From: an uncultured Lachnoclostridium sp.
GTDB lineage: Bacteria > Bacillota > Clostridia > Lachnospirales > Lachnospiraceae
Assembly (NCBI GenBank): GCA_930986645.1
Contig: CAKNJS010000014.1
Span: 1 to 51,651, forward strand
Direction: 5' to 3'
DNA: 51,651 bases
The notes under the pieces were generated by a model. That model did no database searches, was not told the DNA's origin, and saw nothing but the letters and a program-made list of their open reading frames with translations. This document shows positions 6,752 through 15,555 of this stretch, one piece after another (position 1 is the first letter of the stretch; each line of letters starts with the position of its first letter). The position numbers and the translations under genes were made by a program.

Positions 6752-8518
6752 GTGAAGACTTTACTGGAACTTATCACAATAGAGATGGAAGGGGCTTTTG
6801 CAAAGGCGGGTTATGACAAAGAGCTTGCAAAAGTAACTCTTTCCAACCGCCCTGATCTGTGCGAATATCAGTGCAACGGAGCAATGGCGGGAGCAAAAAA
6901 GTATAAGAAAGCGCCGTTTATGATCGCGGAAGATGTGGCGCCTTATCTGAAGGAAAGTAAATATTTTGAGTCTGTGGACGTAGTGAAGCCCGGATTTATT
7001 AACCTGAAGCTGTCTAAAGAAAGCGCGGCATCCTATCTGAACAGCATGGCTTTAGAAGAGAAGCTGGGAGTGGAAGATGAGGCGGCGCCTAAGACAATTA
7101 TGATCGATTACGGCGGACCTAATGTGGCAAAGCCGCTGCATGTTGGACATTTGCGTTCCGCGATCATCGGAGAGAGTGTAAAGAGGATTCTGCGCTATAA
7201 AGGAAATCGTGTGATTGGTGATATCCATCTGGGCGACTGGGGATATCAGATGGGGCTGATTATTACAGAACTTAGGAAGCGCCAGCCGGATCTTCCGTAT
7301 TTTGACGAGTCTTACGAAGGAGAGTACCCGGAGGAGGCCCCGTTTACGATCGGCGAGCTGGAAGAGATTTATCCGACTGCGAGCGCATATGCAAAAGAAC
7401 ACGAAGATTACAGAGAAGAGGCGCTGCATGCCACTTACTTGCTGCAGAACGGATACAGAGGATACCGTGCTGTCTGGAAACACATAATGAATGTGTCGGT
7501 TGCAGATCTGAAGAAGAATTATGAAAAGCTGAATGTGGAGTTTGACCTGTGGAAAGGCGAAGCGGATGCTCAGAAATATATCCCTGATATGGTACAGATG
7601 CTGAAAGACAAAGGGTATGCGCGCTACGATGAAGGTGCGCTTGTTGTCGATGTGCAGGAAGAGTCGGATAAGAAAGAGGTTCCGCCGTGTATGATCCTGA
7701 AGTCTGACGGAGCGGCACTGTATGATACGACAGATCTCGCTACTCTTGTTGAACGCGAAGAGGATTATAAGCCGGACGAGGTGATCTACGTGGTGGACAA
7801 GCGTCAGGAACTTCACTTTACGCAGGTGTTCCGGTGCGCGAAGAAGACTGGTATTGTGCGCCCTGAGACAGAGTTGAAGTTCCTCGGGTTCGGAACGATG
7901 AACGGAAAGGACGGCAAGCCGTTCAAGACACGTGAGGGAGGCGTTATGCGTCTGGAGAATCTGATCCGTGAGATCGATGAGGAAATGTACCGCAAGATCA
8001 TGGATAACCGTACAGTAGAAGAGAAAGAGGCGGAGCGTACCTCTCAGATCGTCGGTCTTGCTGCGATCAAATACGGAGATCTTTCCAATCAAGCGTCGAA
8101 GGATTACGTGTTTGATGTAGACAGGTTTACTTCGTTCGAGGGAAATACAGGACCGTATATTCTGTATACGATCGTGCGTATTAAGTCTATATTGAATAAA
8201 TATCAGGAAAGCGGCGGCCCGCTTGAAGCGGTTAAAATACGTCCTGCGGAAAATGAGTATGAGAAAGCGCTTATGCTTCAGGTTCTGAAATTTAACGATG
8301 TGTTTGATGCGGTTTATAAAGAGACGGCACCGCATAAACTCTGTGCATATATTTATGAGCTTGCTAATGAGTTTAATAAGTTCTACCATGAGACGAAAAT
8401 ACTGTCTGAGGAAAACGAGGAAACAAAGTCCGGATATATTGCGCTTCTGATGCTGACGAGGCGTGTGCTTGAGACGTGTATTGATCTTCTTGGTTTTGAA
8501 GCGCCGGAAAGGATGTAA
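6752..8518 (+). CDS. argS: arginyl-tRNA synthetase
   Basis: This class I aminoacyl-tRNA synthetase charges tRNA-Arg in the cytoplasm. With a GTG start at 6752 the protein has 588 residues and begins MKTLLELITIEME, the usual N-terminal additional domain; the GTG at 6740 would add four unusual residues. The HIGH-type motif is HVGH near residue 130 (PLHVGHLRSAIIGE). The anticodon-binding DALR domain forms the C-terminus from about residue 470. The C-terminus (LLGFEAPERM) matches family ends. AGAGGAG lies 11 bases before the chosen start. It is followed after seven bases by an alanyl-tRNA editing gene, so two translation-quality genes are linked. Confidence 0.94.
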   Translation: MKTLLELITIEMEGAFAKAGYDKELAKVTLSNRPDLCEYQCNGAMAGAKKYKKAPFMIAEDVAPYLKESKYFESVDVVKPGFINLKLSKESAASYLNSMALEEKLGVEDEAAPKTIMIDYGGPNVAKPLHVGHLRSAIIGESVKRILRYKGNRVIGDIHLGDWGYQMGLIITELRKRQPDLPYFDESYEGEYPEEAPFTIGELEEIYPTASAYAKEHEDYREEALHATYLLQNGYRGYRAVWKHIMNVSVADLKKNYEKLNVEFDLWKGEADAQKYIPDMVQMLKDKGYARYDEGALVVDVQEESDKKEVPPCMILKSDGAALYDTTDLATLVEREEDYKPDEVIYVVDKRQELHFTQVFRCAKKTGIVRPETELKFLGFGTMNGKDGKPFKTREGGVMRLENLIREIDEEMYRKIMDNRTVEEKEAERTSQIVGLAAIKYGDLSNQASKDYVFDVDRFTSFEGNTGPYILYTIVRIKSILNKYQESGGPLEAVKIRPAENEYEKALMLQVLKFNDVFDAVYKETAPHKLCAYIYELANEFNKFYHETKILSEENEETKSGYIALLMLTRRVLETCIDLLGFEAPERM

Positions 8519-8525
8519 TGGCGGA

Positions 8526-9713
8526 ATGACAGAAAAACTTTTTTATCAGGACAGTCACCTTGCCGAGTTTGAGGCGGATGTCCAGTCCTGCGAACCGGTT
8601 TCGGCAGAAAATATGCCGGGGGACAGAGCCGGATATGCGGCAGAACTTGACCGCACGGCGTTTTTTCCGGAAGGAGGCGGACAGTATGCTGATACGGGCG
8701 TTCTAGGCGGTGTCAGGGTTTTGGACGTACAGGAAAAAGACGGGCGTATCCTGCATCTGCTGGAAAGTCCGCTGGAGCCGGGCTCCCGTGTGAAAGGCTG
8801 TATCGACTGGGAAGAACGGTTTATGAAGATGCAGCAGCACAGCGGCGAGCATATTGTCTCGGGACTTGTGCACACTGCCTTTGGATATAATAACGTGGGC
8901 TTCCATCTGGGGAGTGAGGACTGCACAATGGATTTCGATGGAGAACTCACAAAGGAGCAGCTCCTGCAGATCGAGCGGGAGGCAAACCGGGCGGTATGGA
9001 AAAATCTGGAAATACAGGCGCTTTATCCTTCGAAAGAAGAACTTGCAGGCATGGAATACCGGAGTAAAATTGAAATCGAGGGACAGGTGCGGATTATTGT
9101 GGTTCCGGGATATGATGTGTGCGCCTGCTGCGCGCCCCACGTATCCCGCACCGGTGAGATAGGCATGATCAAGCTGACCCGCGTGCAGCGATATAAGGGC
9201 GGTGCGCGTGTGACAATGCTTTGCGGTGTGAGAGCGCTTGAAGACTATGAGGTGAAACAGGAGCAGGCGGGAGAAATTTCTGCTCTTCTCTGCGCAAAAG
9301 AAAATGAAATCTCGGAAGCAGTACGCCATTTGAGAGACGAGGCAGACAGCTTTAAGTATGAGCTTGGAGAGAAAGAGAAAAAACTGGTTGCAGCCAAAGC
9401 AGAGATGATACCAGAGGATGGCAAAGCTGTCTGTATTTTCACGCGGGATATTGAAGGTGATTCCATGCGTCTTCTTATGAATATGGTACTGGAAAACGGA
9501 CACAGTATATGCGCTGTACTCCACGGAAATGACATGGATGGTTACCGTTATGTGATCGGAAGCCGTTTGCAGAATATGCGGGAATTTGTAAAGGAATTTA
9601 ACGCGGTATTCGACGGACGGGGCGGAGGAAGACCGGAGATGGTGCAGGGAACGGCCCGGGGGCATGAAAGTGATATAAGGGCGTGGATTCTTGAGAAAGC
9701 AGGTGAGGCTTAA
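8526..9713 (+). CDS. alanyl-tRNA editing hydrolase, AlaX family with DHHA1 domain
   Basis: The 395-residue product looks like the editing half of AlaRS without the synthetase. The N-terminal beta-barrel has RTAFFPEGGGQYADTG, the zinc-binding site is formed by H105 and H109 (HSGEH) and by the CACCAPH segment (C199-C202, H205), and a coiled stretch leads into a C-terminal DHHA1 domain ending with GRGGGRPEMVQG. Such trans-editing proteins hydrolyse mischarged Ser- or Gly-tRNA-Ala. The open frame extends back into argS, but the ATG at 8526 gives the family N-terminus (MTEKLFYQDS) and GGAAAGG lies upstream. The gene is followed directly by a CPBP protease gene. Confidence 0.9.
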   Translation: MTEKLFYQDSHLAEFEADVQSCEPVSAENMPGDRAGYAAELDRTAFFPEGGGQYADTGVLGGVRVLDVQEKDGRILHLLESPLEPGSRVKGCIDWEERFMKMQQHSGEHIVSGLVHTAFGYNNVGFHLGSEDCTMDFDGELTKEQLLQIEREANRAVWKNLEIQALYPSKEELAGMEYRSKIEIEGQVRIIVVPGYDVCACCAPHVSRTGEIGMIKLTRVQRYKGGARVTMLCGVRALEDYEVKQEQAGEISALLCAKENEISEAVRHLRDEADSFKYELGEKEKKLVAAKAEMIPEDGKAVCIFTRDIEGDSMRLLMNMVLENGHSICAVLHGNDMDGYRYVIGSRLQNMREFVKEFNAVFDGRGGGRPEMVQGTARGHESDIRAWILEKAGEA

Positions 9714-10652
9714 ATGAACCGCGTGTACCGGAAAAGTCCGTTCTGGAGTCTGGCAGGTCCTTTTCTGGGGTATCTGGGGATTCAGTTTGCAGTGCAGTTC
9801 ATTGCCCAGTCTGTCCTTGAAATGCCGTATCTGCTGAGAGCGTACGGCGAGATGTTCAGAAGCAGCAGAAATACGGCCCCTGATATACAGGAGCTGTGGA
9901 GTGTCTATTTTCAGACCATGGAGCCGGCATTCGAGGCGATTGCCCGGCATCAGGTTGAGATTGTAACGATTTCGGCATTATGTACGATCATTCTGACAGG
10001 GATACTGTTTGCGCGAGATAGGAAACTGGAGCAAAAGGCGGGCATCGCTGCTGCGGAGAAGGCTCCGGTGTCAAAATACTGGACGGTGGTTGTTTTCGGG
10101 ATTGCAGGCTGTATTGCAGCTACCTGTCTGATGGCGATGGTGCAGCTGGCGTTTTATGATGAACAGTATCAGCAGACGGCGCAGATCACATATTCAGCCG
10201 GTCTTCTCGTGCAGGTTATCGGCCTTGGAATTGTTATCCCAACAGCGGAAGAGCTGATGTTCCGGGGGATCCTGTATAAGAGATTCCGCGAACGGCAGGG
10301 GTTCTGGTATTCGGCTTTATGGTCATCGCTTCTCTTTTCGTTAATGCATTCAAATACGACACAGATGATCTACACGTTCCTGCTGGGAGTGCTGCTGTCA
10401 TATCTGTATGAGAAGTTCGGATCGTTCAGGGCGCCTGCTGCTCTTCATATTCTGCTTAATACAGGATCGGTGGTTTTTACAGAACTGGGGGTATTCCGCT
10501 GGCTGGCGGGGAGTCCCGCGCGGATAGCGGGAGCGGTTATCGCAGGAACATTCCTCTGTTCGGTAATGTTTGTGCAGATTCAGAAAATGCCGGTGAAGAT
10601 AAAAGCGCAGCAGAATGCGGATAATGCTGACAGGACAGACATGTTCTCGTAA
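9714..10652 (+). CDS. CPBP family intramembrane glutamic endopeptidase
   Basis: This 312-residue integral membrane protein has about six to seven membrane segments. The CPBP (Abi) motifs are present: EELMFRG with E179-E180 and R184, FSLMH with H212, and a final HILLN motif. Family members include eukaryotic CAAX-processing Rce1 and bacterial proteins involved in peptide maturation or bacteriocin self-immunity; the substrate here cannot be told. Its ATG follows the stop of the alanyl-tRNA editing gene without a gap, so translation is probably coupled. A strong terminator follows at 10704-10738. Confidence 0.88.
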   Translation: MNRVYRKSPFWSLAGPFLGYLGIQFAVQFIAQSVLEMPYLLRAYGEMFRSSRNTAPDIQELWSVYFQTMEPAFEAIARHQVEIVTISALCTIILTGILFARDRKLEQKAGIAAAEKAPVSKYWTVVVFGIAGCIAATCLMAMVQLAFYDEQYQQTAQITYSAGLLVQVIGLGIVIPTAEELMFRGILYKRFRERQGFWYSALWSSLLFSLMHSNTTQMIYTFLLGVLLSYLYEKFGSFRAPAALHILLNTGSVVFTELGVFRWLAGSPARIAGAVIAGTFLCSVMFVQIQKMPVKIKAQQNADNADRTDMFS

Positions 10653-10703
10653 AAATTGAATTAAAACATATATATGTTTTTGTAAAAAAACAATTTTGAA
10701 TTG

Positions 10704-10738
10704 TGCGCGGCAGAGTTGATTATCTGCCGCGCATTTTT
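10704..10738 (+). terminator. rho-independent terminator
   Basis: An 11-bp perfect stem, TGCGCGGCAGA and TCTGCCGCGCA around an eight-base loop, is followed by five T. It closes the argS-editing hydrolase-CPBP unit. Confidence 0.93.
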
Positions 10739-10818
10739 AATGCTTTTATTGTTCTAAATGCGGAATATCAATGAAAGATAAAAATATTAATAATGATTAC
10801 TGATAAACCTTAAAATGT

Positions 10819-10871
10819 AAATTATCAGAAAATAATTATAAAATAATCAAATAGTCAAATTATCAGAAAAT
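10819..10871 (+). promoter_or_regulatory. AT-rich direct repeats upstream of gltB
   Basis: The 150 bp between the terminator and the gltB promoter is extremely AT-rich. It contains the 15-base word AAATTATCAGAAAAT twice, at 10819-10833 and 10857-10871, 38 bp apart (start to start), close to an integral number of helical turns. The second copy ends 17 bases before the -35. This layout is what an activator or UP-element region would look like; no known binding motif is recognised. Confidence 0.4.
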
Positions 10872-10887
10872 TTTAGAGAATTTCTTG

Positions 10888-10916
10888 TTTACAAATGAAA
10901 AAAAATCGTGTATAGT
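10888..10916 (+). promoter_or_regulatory. promoter of gltB-gltD
   Basis: TTTACA at 10888-10893 and TATAGT at 10911-10916, 17-bp spacer, 35 bases before the gltB ATG. The spacer contains an A8 tract. Confidence 0.75.
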
Positions 10917-10950
10917 CTTTTCATAAAATGCAAAGGAGAGGACAGCGATC

Positions 10951-13900
10951 ATGAGAAGAGCAAATGAAACCCTTCAAAATGAAGGACAGCAGATGGAAAC
11001 AGCGCAGCATGAAACCGCGAAGAGTGATATCCCGCAGGGACTTTACCGTGAGAGTTTTGAACACGATAACTGCGGTATCGGTGCGATCGTAAATATCAAA
11101 GGCGTGAAGAGCCACAGTACAGTTGCCGGAGCGCTTAAGATCGTAGAGCACTTGGAGCACAGAGCAGGAAAGGACGCAGAAGGAAAGACCGGAGACGGTG
11201 TCGGTATTCTTCTGCAGGTATCCCATAAGTTCTTTCAGAAAGTCTGTAAGCCGCTGGGGATTGACCTGAAAGGCGAGAGAGATTACGGCGTCGGGATGTT
11301 CTTCCTGCCGCAGGATGAGCTGAAACGCAATCAGGCTAAAAATATCTTTGAAGTTATTGTAAAGAAAGAAGGCCTGAATTTCCTCGGCTGGAGAGAAGTT
11401 CCGGTACATCCGGAAGTGCTCGGCAAGACCGCTGTTGATTGTATGCCCTGTATCATGCAGGCATTTATCGAGCGCCCGAAGCAGATCAATAAGGGAATCG
11501 ACTTCGACCGTCGTCTCTATGTGGTCAGACGAGTGTTTGAGCAGAGCAGCGATGATACATATGTAGTATCACTTTCCAGCCGTACGATCGTATACAAGGG
11601 AATGTTCCTTGTAGGCCAGCTCCGTCAGTTTTTCGGAGATCTTCAGGACGAGGATTATGAGTCGGCTATTGCTATGGTACATTCCCGTTTCAGTACGAAT
11701 ACAACACCGAGCTGGCAGAGGGCCCATCCGAACCGTTTTATCGTGCACAACGGTGAGATTAATACGATCCGCGGTAATGCGGACAAGATGCGTGCCCGCG
11801 AGGAGACGATGGAAGCAGGAAAGCTTAAAGGCGAACTGCACAAAGTGCTTCCGGCGATCAATACGTCCGGTTCAGATTCGGCTATGCTCGACAACGCCCT
11901 TGAATTTATGGTAATGAGCGGCATGGATCTTCCGCTTGCAGTAATGATCTGTATCCCTGAGCCATGGGTAAACAACCGGAGCATGTCTCAGAACAAGAAG
12001 GATTTCTACCAGTATTATGCGACTATGATGGAGCCGTGGGACGGCCCGGCCTCTATCCTGTTCTCTGACGGTGATGTGATGGGAGCAGTGCTTGACCGCA
12101 ACGGTCTTCGCCCGTCCAGATACTATATTACGGATGATGATAACCTGATCCTCTCTTCGGAAGTAGGAGTGCTGGACATTGATCCGTCCAAGATCCTTGT
12201 GAAGGAACGCCTGCATCCGGGTAAGATGCTTCTTGTTGACACGGTTGCGGGAAGAGTTATTGACGATGAGGAACTGAAAGAGAAATACGCGAACGAGGAA
12301 CCTTACGGAGAGTGGCTGGACAGCAATCTGATCCAGCTGAAGGATCTTCCGATCCCGAACAAGGACATCCCGAAGTATACGAAAGAGGAATGCACCCGTC
12401 TCCAGAAAGCGTTCGGTTATGCTTATGAGGATGTAAAGACTTCTATCCTTACAATGGCGAAGAACGGAGGAGAGGGAATCGCTGCCATGGGTATCGATGC
12501 TCCGCTCTCGGTTCTTTCTAAGAAGAGACAGCCTCTGTTCGGTTATTTTAAACAGCTGTTCGCGCAGGTTACTAACCCGCCGATCGATGCGATCCGCGAG
12601 GAAATCGTCACCTCAACTACGATTTATGTCGGAAAAGACGGAAACCTGCTTGAAAAGAAAGAAGAGAACTGTAAGATGCTCAGGGTTAACAACCCGATCC
12701 TGACAAATACAGACCTCCTGAAGATTAAAAATATGAAGGTAGACGGATTCAAGGTGGCTGAGATCCCGATTACCTACTATAAGAATACAAGTCTTGAGAA
12801 AGCTATCGAGTATCTCTTTATAGAAGTAGACAGAGTGATCCGCGGCGGCGCCAATATTCTGATCCTGACAGACCGTGATGTAGATGAATATCACGTGGCT
12901 ATCCCGTCACTGCTGGCTGTGTCCGGTCTGCAGCAGCATCTGGTCCGCACGAAGAAGAGAACTTCCGTGGCAATGATCCTTGAGAGCGGCGAACCGAGAG
13001 AGGTACATCATTTTGCAACTCTGCTGGGCTACGGAGCATGTGCGATCAATCCGTATCTGGCTCACGAGTCTATCCGTCAGCTGATCGAATCAAGACTGCT
13101 CCACAAGGATTACTATGCGGCAGTAGACGACTACAACAGCGCAGTGATCCACGGGATTGTCAAGATTGCGTCCAAGATGGGTATTTCTACGATCCAGTCC
13201 TACCAGGGAGCAAAGATCTTTGAGGCGATCGGACTTAAGAAAGAGTTTATCGACAGGTATTTCACAGATACTGTAAGCCGTGTCGGAGGTATCGGCATCG
13301 AAGAGATTGCGGAAGATTATACGGCGTTCCATACACAGGCGTTTGATCCGCTGGGGCTTGACGGCGATATGACTCTTGACAGCGTGGGACGTCACAAATA
13401 TAAGAGCGGCGGAGAGGAACATCTGTACAATCCGCAGACGATCCATATGCTCCAGCAGTCCACAAGACGCGGCGACTACGATATGTTCAAGCAGTATACA
13501 AAGATGGTGGACGCAGAAGGAGAGAAGGTCAACTTAAGAGGACAGCTCGACTTCAATTATCCGAAGAAAGGTGTTCCGCTCGAGGAAGTGGAGAGCGTGG
13601 ACTCCATTGTAACAAGATTTAAGACGGGAGCTATGTCTTACGGTTCTATCTCCAAGGAAGCCCATGAGACTCTTGCCATCGCTATGAACCGTCTCCACGG
13701 AAAATCCAATTCCGGTGAAGGCGGAGAGGAGATCGAAAGACTGGATACGGACCGCTGCTCTGCAATCAAGCAGGTAGCATCAGGACGTTTCGGTGTTACA
13801 TCAAGATATCTGGTGAGTGCACAGGAGATCCAGATCAAGATGGCACAGGGCGCGAAACCGGGCGAAGGCGGACATCTGCCGGGCGGAAAGGTCTATCCGT

Positions 13901-15543
13901 GGATCGCGAAGACCCGTCATTCAACGCCGGGAGTGAGCCTGATCTCACCGCCGCCGCACCACGATATCTATTCTATCGAGGACTTGGCGCAGCTGATCTA
14001 TGACCTGAAAAATGCGAATAAAAAAGCAAGAATTTCAGTAAAACTTGTATCCGAAGCAGGCGTCGGAACTGTAGCTGCGGGTGTGGCGAAGGCAGGTGCA
14101 GGCGTAATCCTGATCTCCGGTTATGACGGAGGAACAGGAGCGGCACCGAGAAGTTCTATTCAGAATGCAGGACTTCCGTGGGAACTGGGACTTGCAGAGA
14201 CGCACCAGACTCTGATCCAGAACGGACTGCGCGAGCGTGTCCGCATCGAGACAGACGGAAAGCTCATGAGCGGAAGAGATGTTGCCATCGCGGCACTGCT
14301 CGGAGCAGAGGAATTCGGATTTGCAACAGCACCGCTTGTAACCATGGGATGTGTCATGATGCGTGTCTGCAATCTGGATACCTGTCCGGTAGGTGTGGCA
14401 ACACAGAATCCGGAACTGAGAAAGCGTTTTACAGGTAAACCGGAATATGTAATGAACTTCATGCGTTTCATTGCAGAAGAGTTGAGAGAATATATGGCGA
14501 AACTGGGTGTGCGCACAGTGGATGAACTGGTAGGACGTACAGATCTTCTGAAGGTGAAAGATGAGCCTACATCCAGCCGTGCCGCAACACTTGACCTCTC
14601 CGGTGTGCTTTATAATCCGTATGCAAAGCAGAAGAAAGGCATGATCTTCAATCCGAAGAAAGTGTTTGACTTCGAGCTTGAGAAAACACTGGATGAAAAA
14701 GTTCTCGTTAAACAGCTTCTCCCTGCGCTGGAGAAAGGACAGAAGAGAAGCCTTGAGATTGATGTCACCAATACCGACCGTACATTCGGTACAATCTTCG
14801 GATCCGAGATCACGAGAAGATATCCGGAAGGTCTGGAAGATGACAGCTTTGTGATCAAGTGTAAAGGTGCAGGCGGACAGAGCTTCGGCGCGTTTATCCC
14901 GAAAGGTCTGACGCTGGAGCTGGTGGGAGACAGTAACGATTATTTCGGAAAAGGTCTCTCCGGCGGTAAGCTTGTCGTATGCCCGCCCAACGGAACGAAG
15001 TTTAAATCTGACGAGAATATTATAATAGGAAACGTTGCATTCTATGGAGCGACAAGCGGAAAGGCATTTGTAAACGGCGTGGCAGGAGAACGTTTCTGCG
15101 TAAGAAACTCCGGTGTGCGCGCGGTCGTAGAGGGCGTGGGCGACCATGGCTGTGAATATATGACCGGCGGATGCGTTGTCGTGCTCGGAAAAGTCGGCAA
15201 GAACTTTGCGGCCGGCATGAGCGGCGGTATCGCGTATGTCCTTGATATGGACAGCACACTTTATACAAGAGTCAATAAAGCGATGGTTAAGATCCAGCGT
15301 GTAACTGACAAATATGACGTGCAGGAGTTAAAGAGCATGATTCAGGAACACGTCTCATATACAAACTCAGAAGTGGGCAAACGGATTCTGGATCACTTCG
15401 AAGATTATCTTCCGAAATTCAAAAAGATCATCCCGGAAGATTACGAGAAGATGATGGCAGCAATCTTCCAGATGGAAGAAAAGGGATTAAGCAGAGAAAA
15501 AGCACAGATCGAAGCATTCAATAAGATCAAAAACGGAAGATAG
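10951..15543 (+). CDS. gltB: glutamate synthase large (alpha) subunit
   Basis: The 1530-residue enzyme transfers the amide nitrogen of glutamine to 2-oxoglutarate. Domains in order: Ntn-type glutaminase with the nucleophile C41 in HDNCGIGAI (about 41-440), central domain (to about 780), FMN-binding synthase domain (about 830-1210), and the C-terminal GXGXG beta-helix (about 1270-1450). The 3Fe-4S cysteines are C1134, C1140 and C1145 in GCVMMRVCNLDTCPVG. A 40-residue propeptide must be removed to expose C41; it is longer and more polar than usual and an internal Met at residue 15 could be an alternative start. AAAGGAGAG lies about ten bases before the chosen ATG. It forms an operon with gltD 12 bases downstream. 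Confidence 0.97.
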   Translation: MRRANETLQNEGQQMETAQHETAKSDIPQGLYRESFEHDNCGIGAIVNIKGVKSHSTVAGALKIVEHLEHRAGKDAEGKTGDGVGILLQVSHKFFQKVCKPLGIDLKGERDYGVGMFFLPQDELKRNQAKNIFEVIVKKEGLNFLGWREVPVHPEVLGKTAVDCMPCIMQAFIERPKQINKGIDFDRRLYVVRRVFEQSSDDTYVVSLSSRTIVYKGMFLVGQLRQFFGDLQDEDYESAIAMVHSRFSTNTTPSWQRAHPNRFIVHNGEINTIRGNADKMRAREETMEAGKLKGELHKVLPAINTSGSDSAMLDNALEFMVMSGMDLPLAVMICIPEPWVNNRSMSQNKKDFYQYYATMMEPWDGPASILFSDGDVMGAVLDRNGLRPSRYYITDDDNLILSSEVGVLDIDPSKILVKERLHPGKMLLVDTVAGRVIDDEELKEKYANEEPYGEWLDSNLIQLKDLPIPNKDIPKYTKEECTRLQKAFGYAYEDVKTSILTMAKNGGEGIAAMGIDAPLSVLSKKRQPLFGYFKQLFAQVTNPPIDAIREEIVTSTTIYVGKDGNLLEKKEENCKMLRVNNPILTNTDLLKIKNMKVDGFKVAEIPITYYKNTSLEKAIEYLFIEVDRVIRGGANILILTDRDVDEYHVAIPSLLAVSGLQQHLVRTKKRTSVAMILESGEPREVHHFATLLGYGACAINPYLAHESIRQLIESRLLHKDYYAAVDDYNSAVIHGIVKIASKMGISTIQSYQGAKIFEAIGLKKEFIDRYFTDTVSRVGGIGIEEIAEDYTAFHTQAFDPLGLDGDMTLDSVGRHKYKSGGEEHLYNPQTIHMLQQSTRRGDYDMFKQYTKMVDAEGEKVNLRGQLDFNYPKKGVPLEEVESVDSIVTRFKTGAMSYGSISKEAHETLAIAMNRLHGKSNSGEGGEEIERLDTDRCSAIKQVASGRFGVTSRYLVSAQEIQIKMAQGAKPGEGGHLPGGKVYPWIAKTRHSTPGVSLISPPPHHDIYSIEDLAQLIYDLKNANKKARISVKLVSEAGVGTVAAGVAKAGAGVILISGYDGGTGAAPRSSIQNAGLPWELGLAETHQTLIQNGLRERVRIETDGKLMSGRDVAIAALLGAEEFGFATAPLVTMGCVMMRVCNLDTCPVGVATQNPELRKRFTGKPEYVMNFMRFIAEELREYMAKLGVRTVDELVGRTDLLKVKDEPTSSRAATLDLSGVLYNPYAKQKKGMIFNPKKVFDFELEKTLDEKVLVKQLLPALEKGQKRSLEIDVTNTDRTFGTIFGSEITRRYPEGLEDDSFVIKCKGAGGQSFGAFIPKGLTLELVGDSNDYFGKGLSGGKLVVCPPNGTKFKSDENIIIGNVAFYGATSGKAFVNGVAGERFCVRNSGVRAVVEGVGDHGCEYMTGGCVVVLGKVGKNFAAGMSGGIAYVLDMDSTLYTRVNKAMVKIQRVTDKYDVQELKSMIQEHVSYTNSEVGKRILDHFEDYLPKFKKIIPEDYEKMMAAIFQMEEKGLSREKAQIEAFNKIKNGR

Positions 15544-15555
15544 GAGGCGCGAAAA

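Noticed and set aside
7052..8389. 445-codon open frame on the minus strand across argS
   Set aside because: It lies fully inside argS, lacks a ribosome binding site and any recognisable domain, and reads as low-complexity shadow sequence.
14035..15147. 370-codon minus-strand open frame within gltB
   Set aside because: The gltB frame is conserved and complete here; the opposite frame is explained by codon bias.
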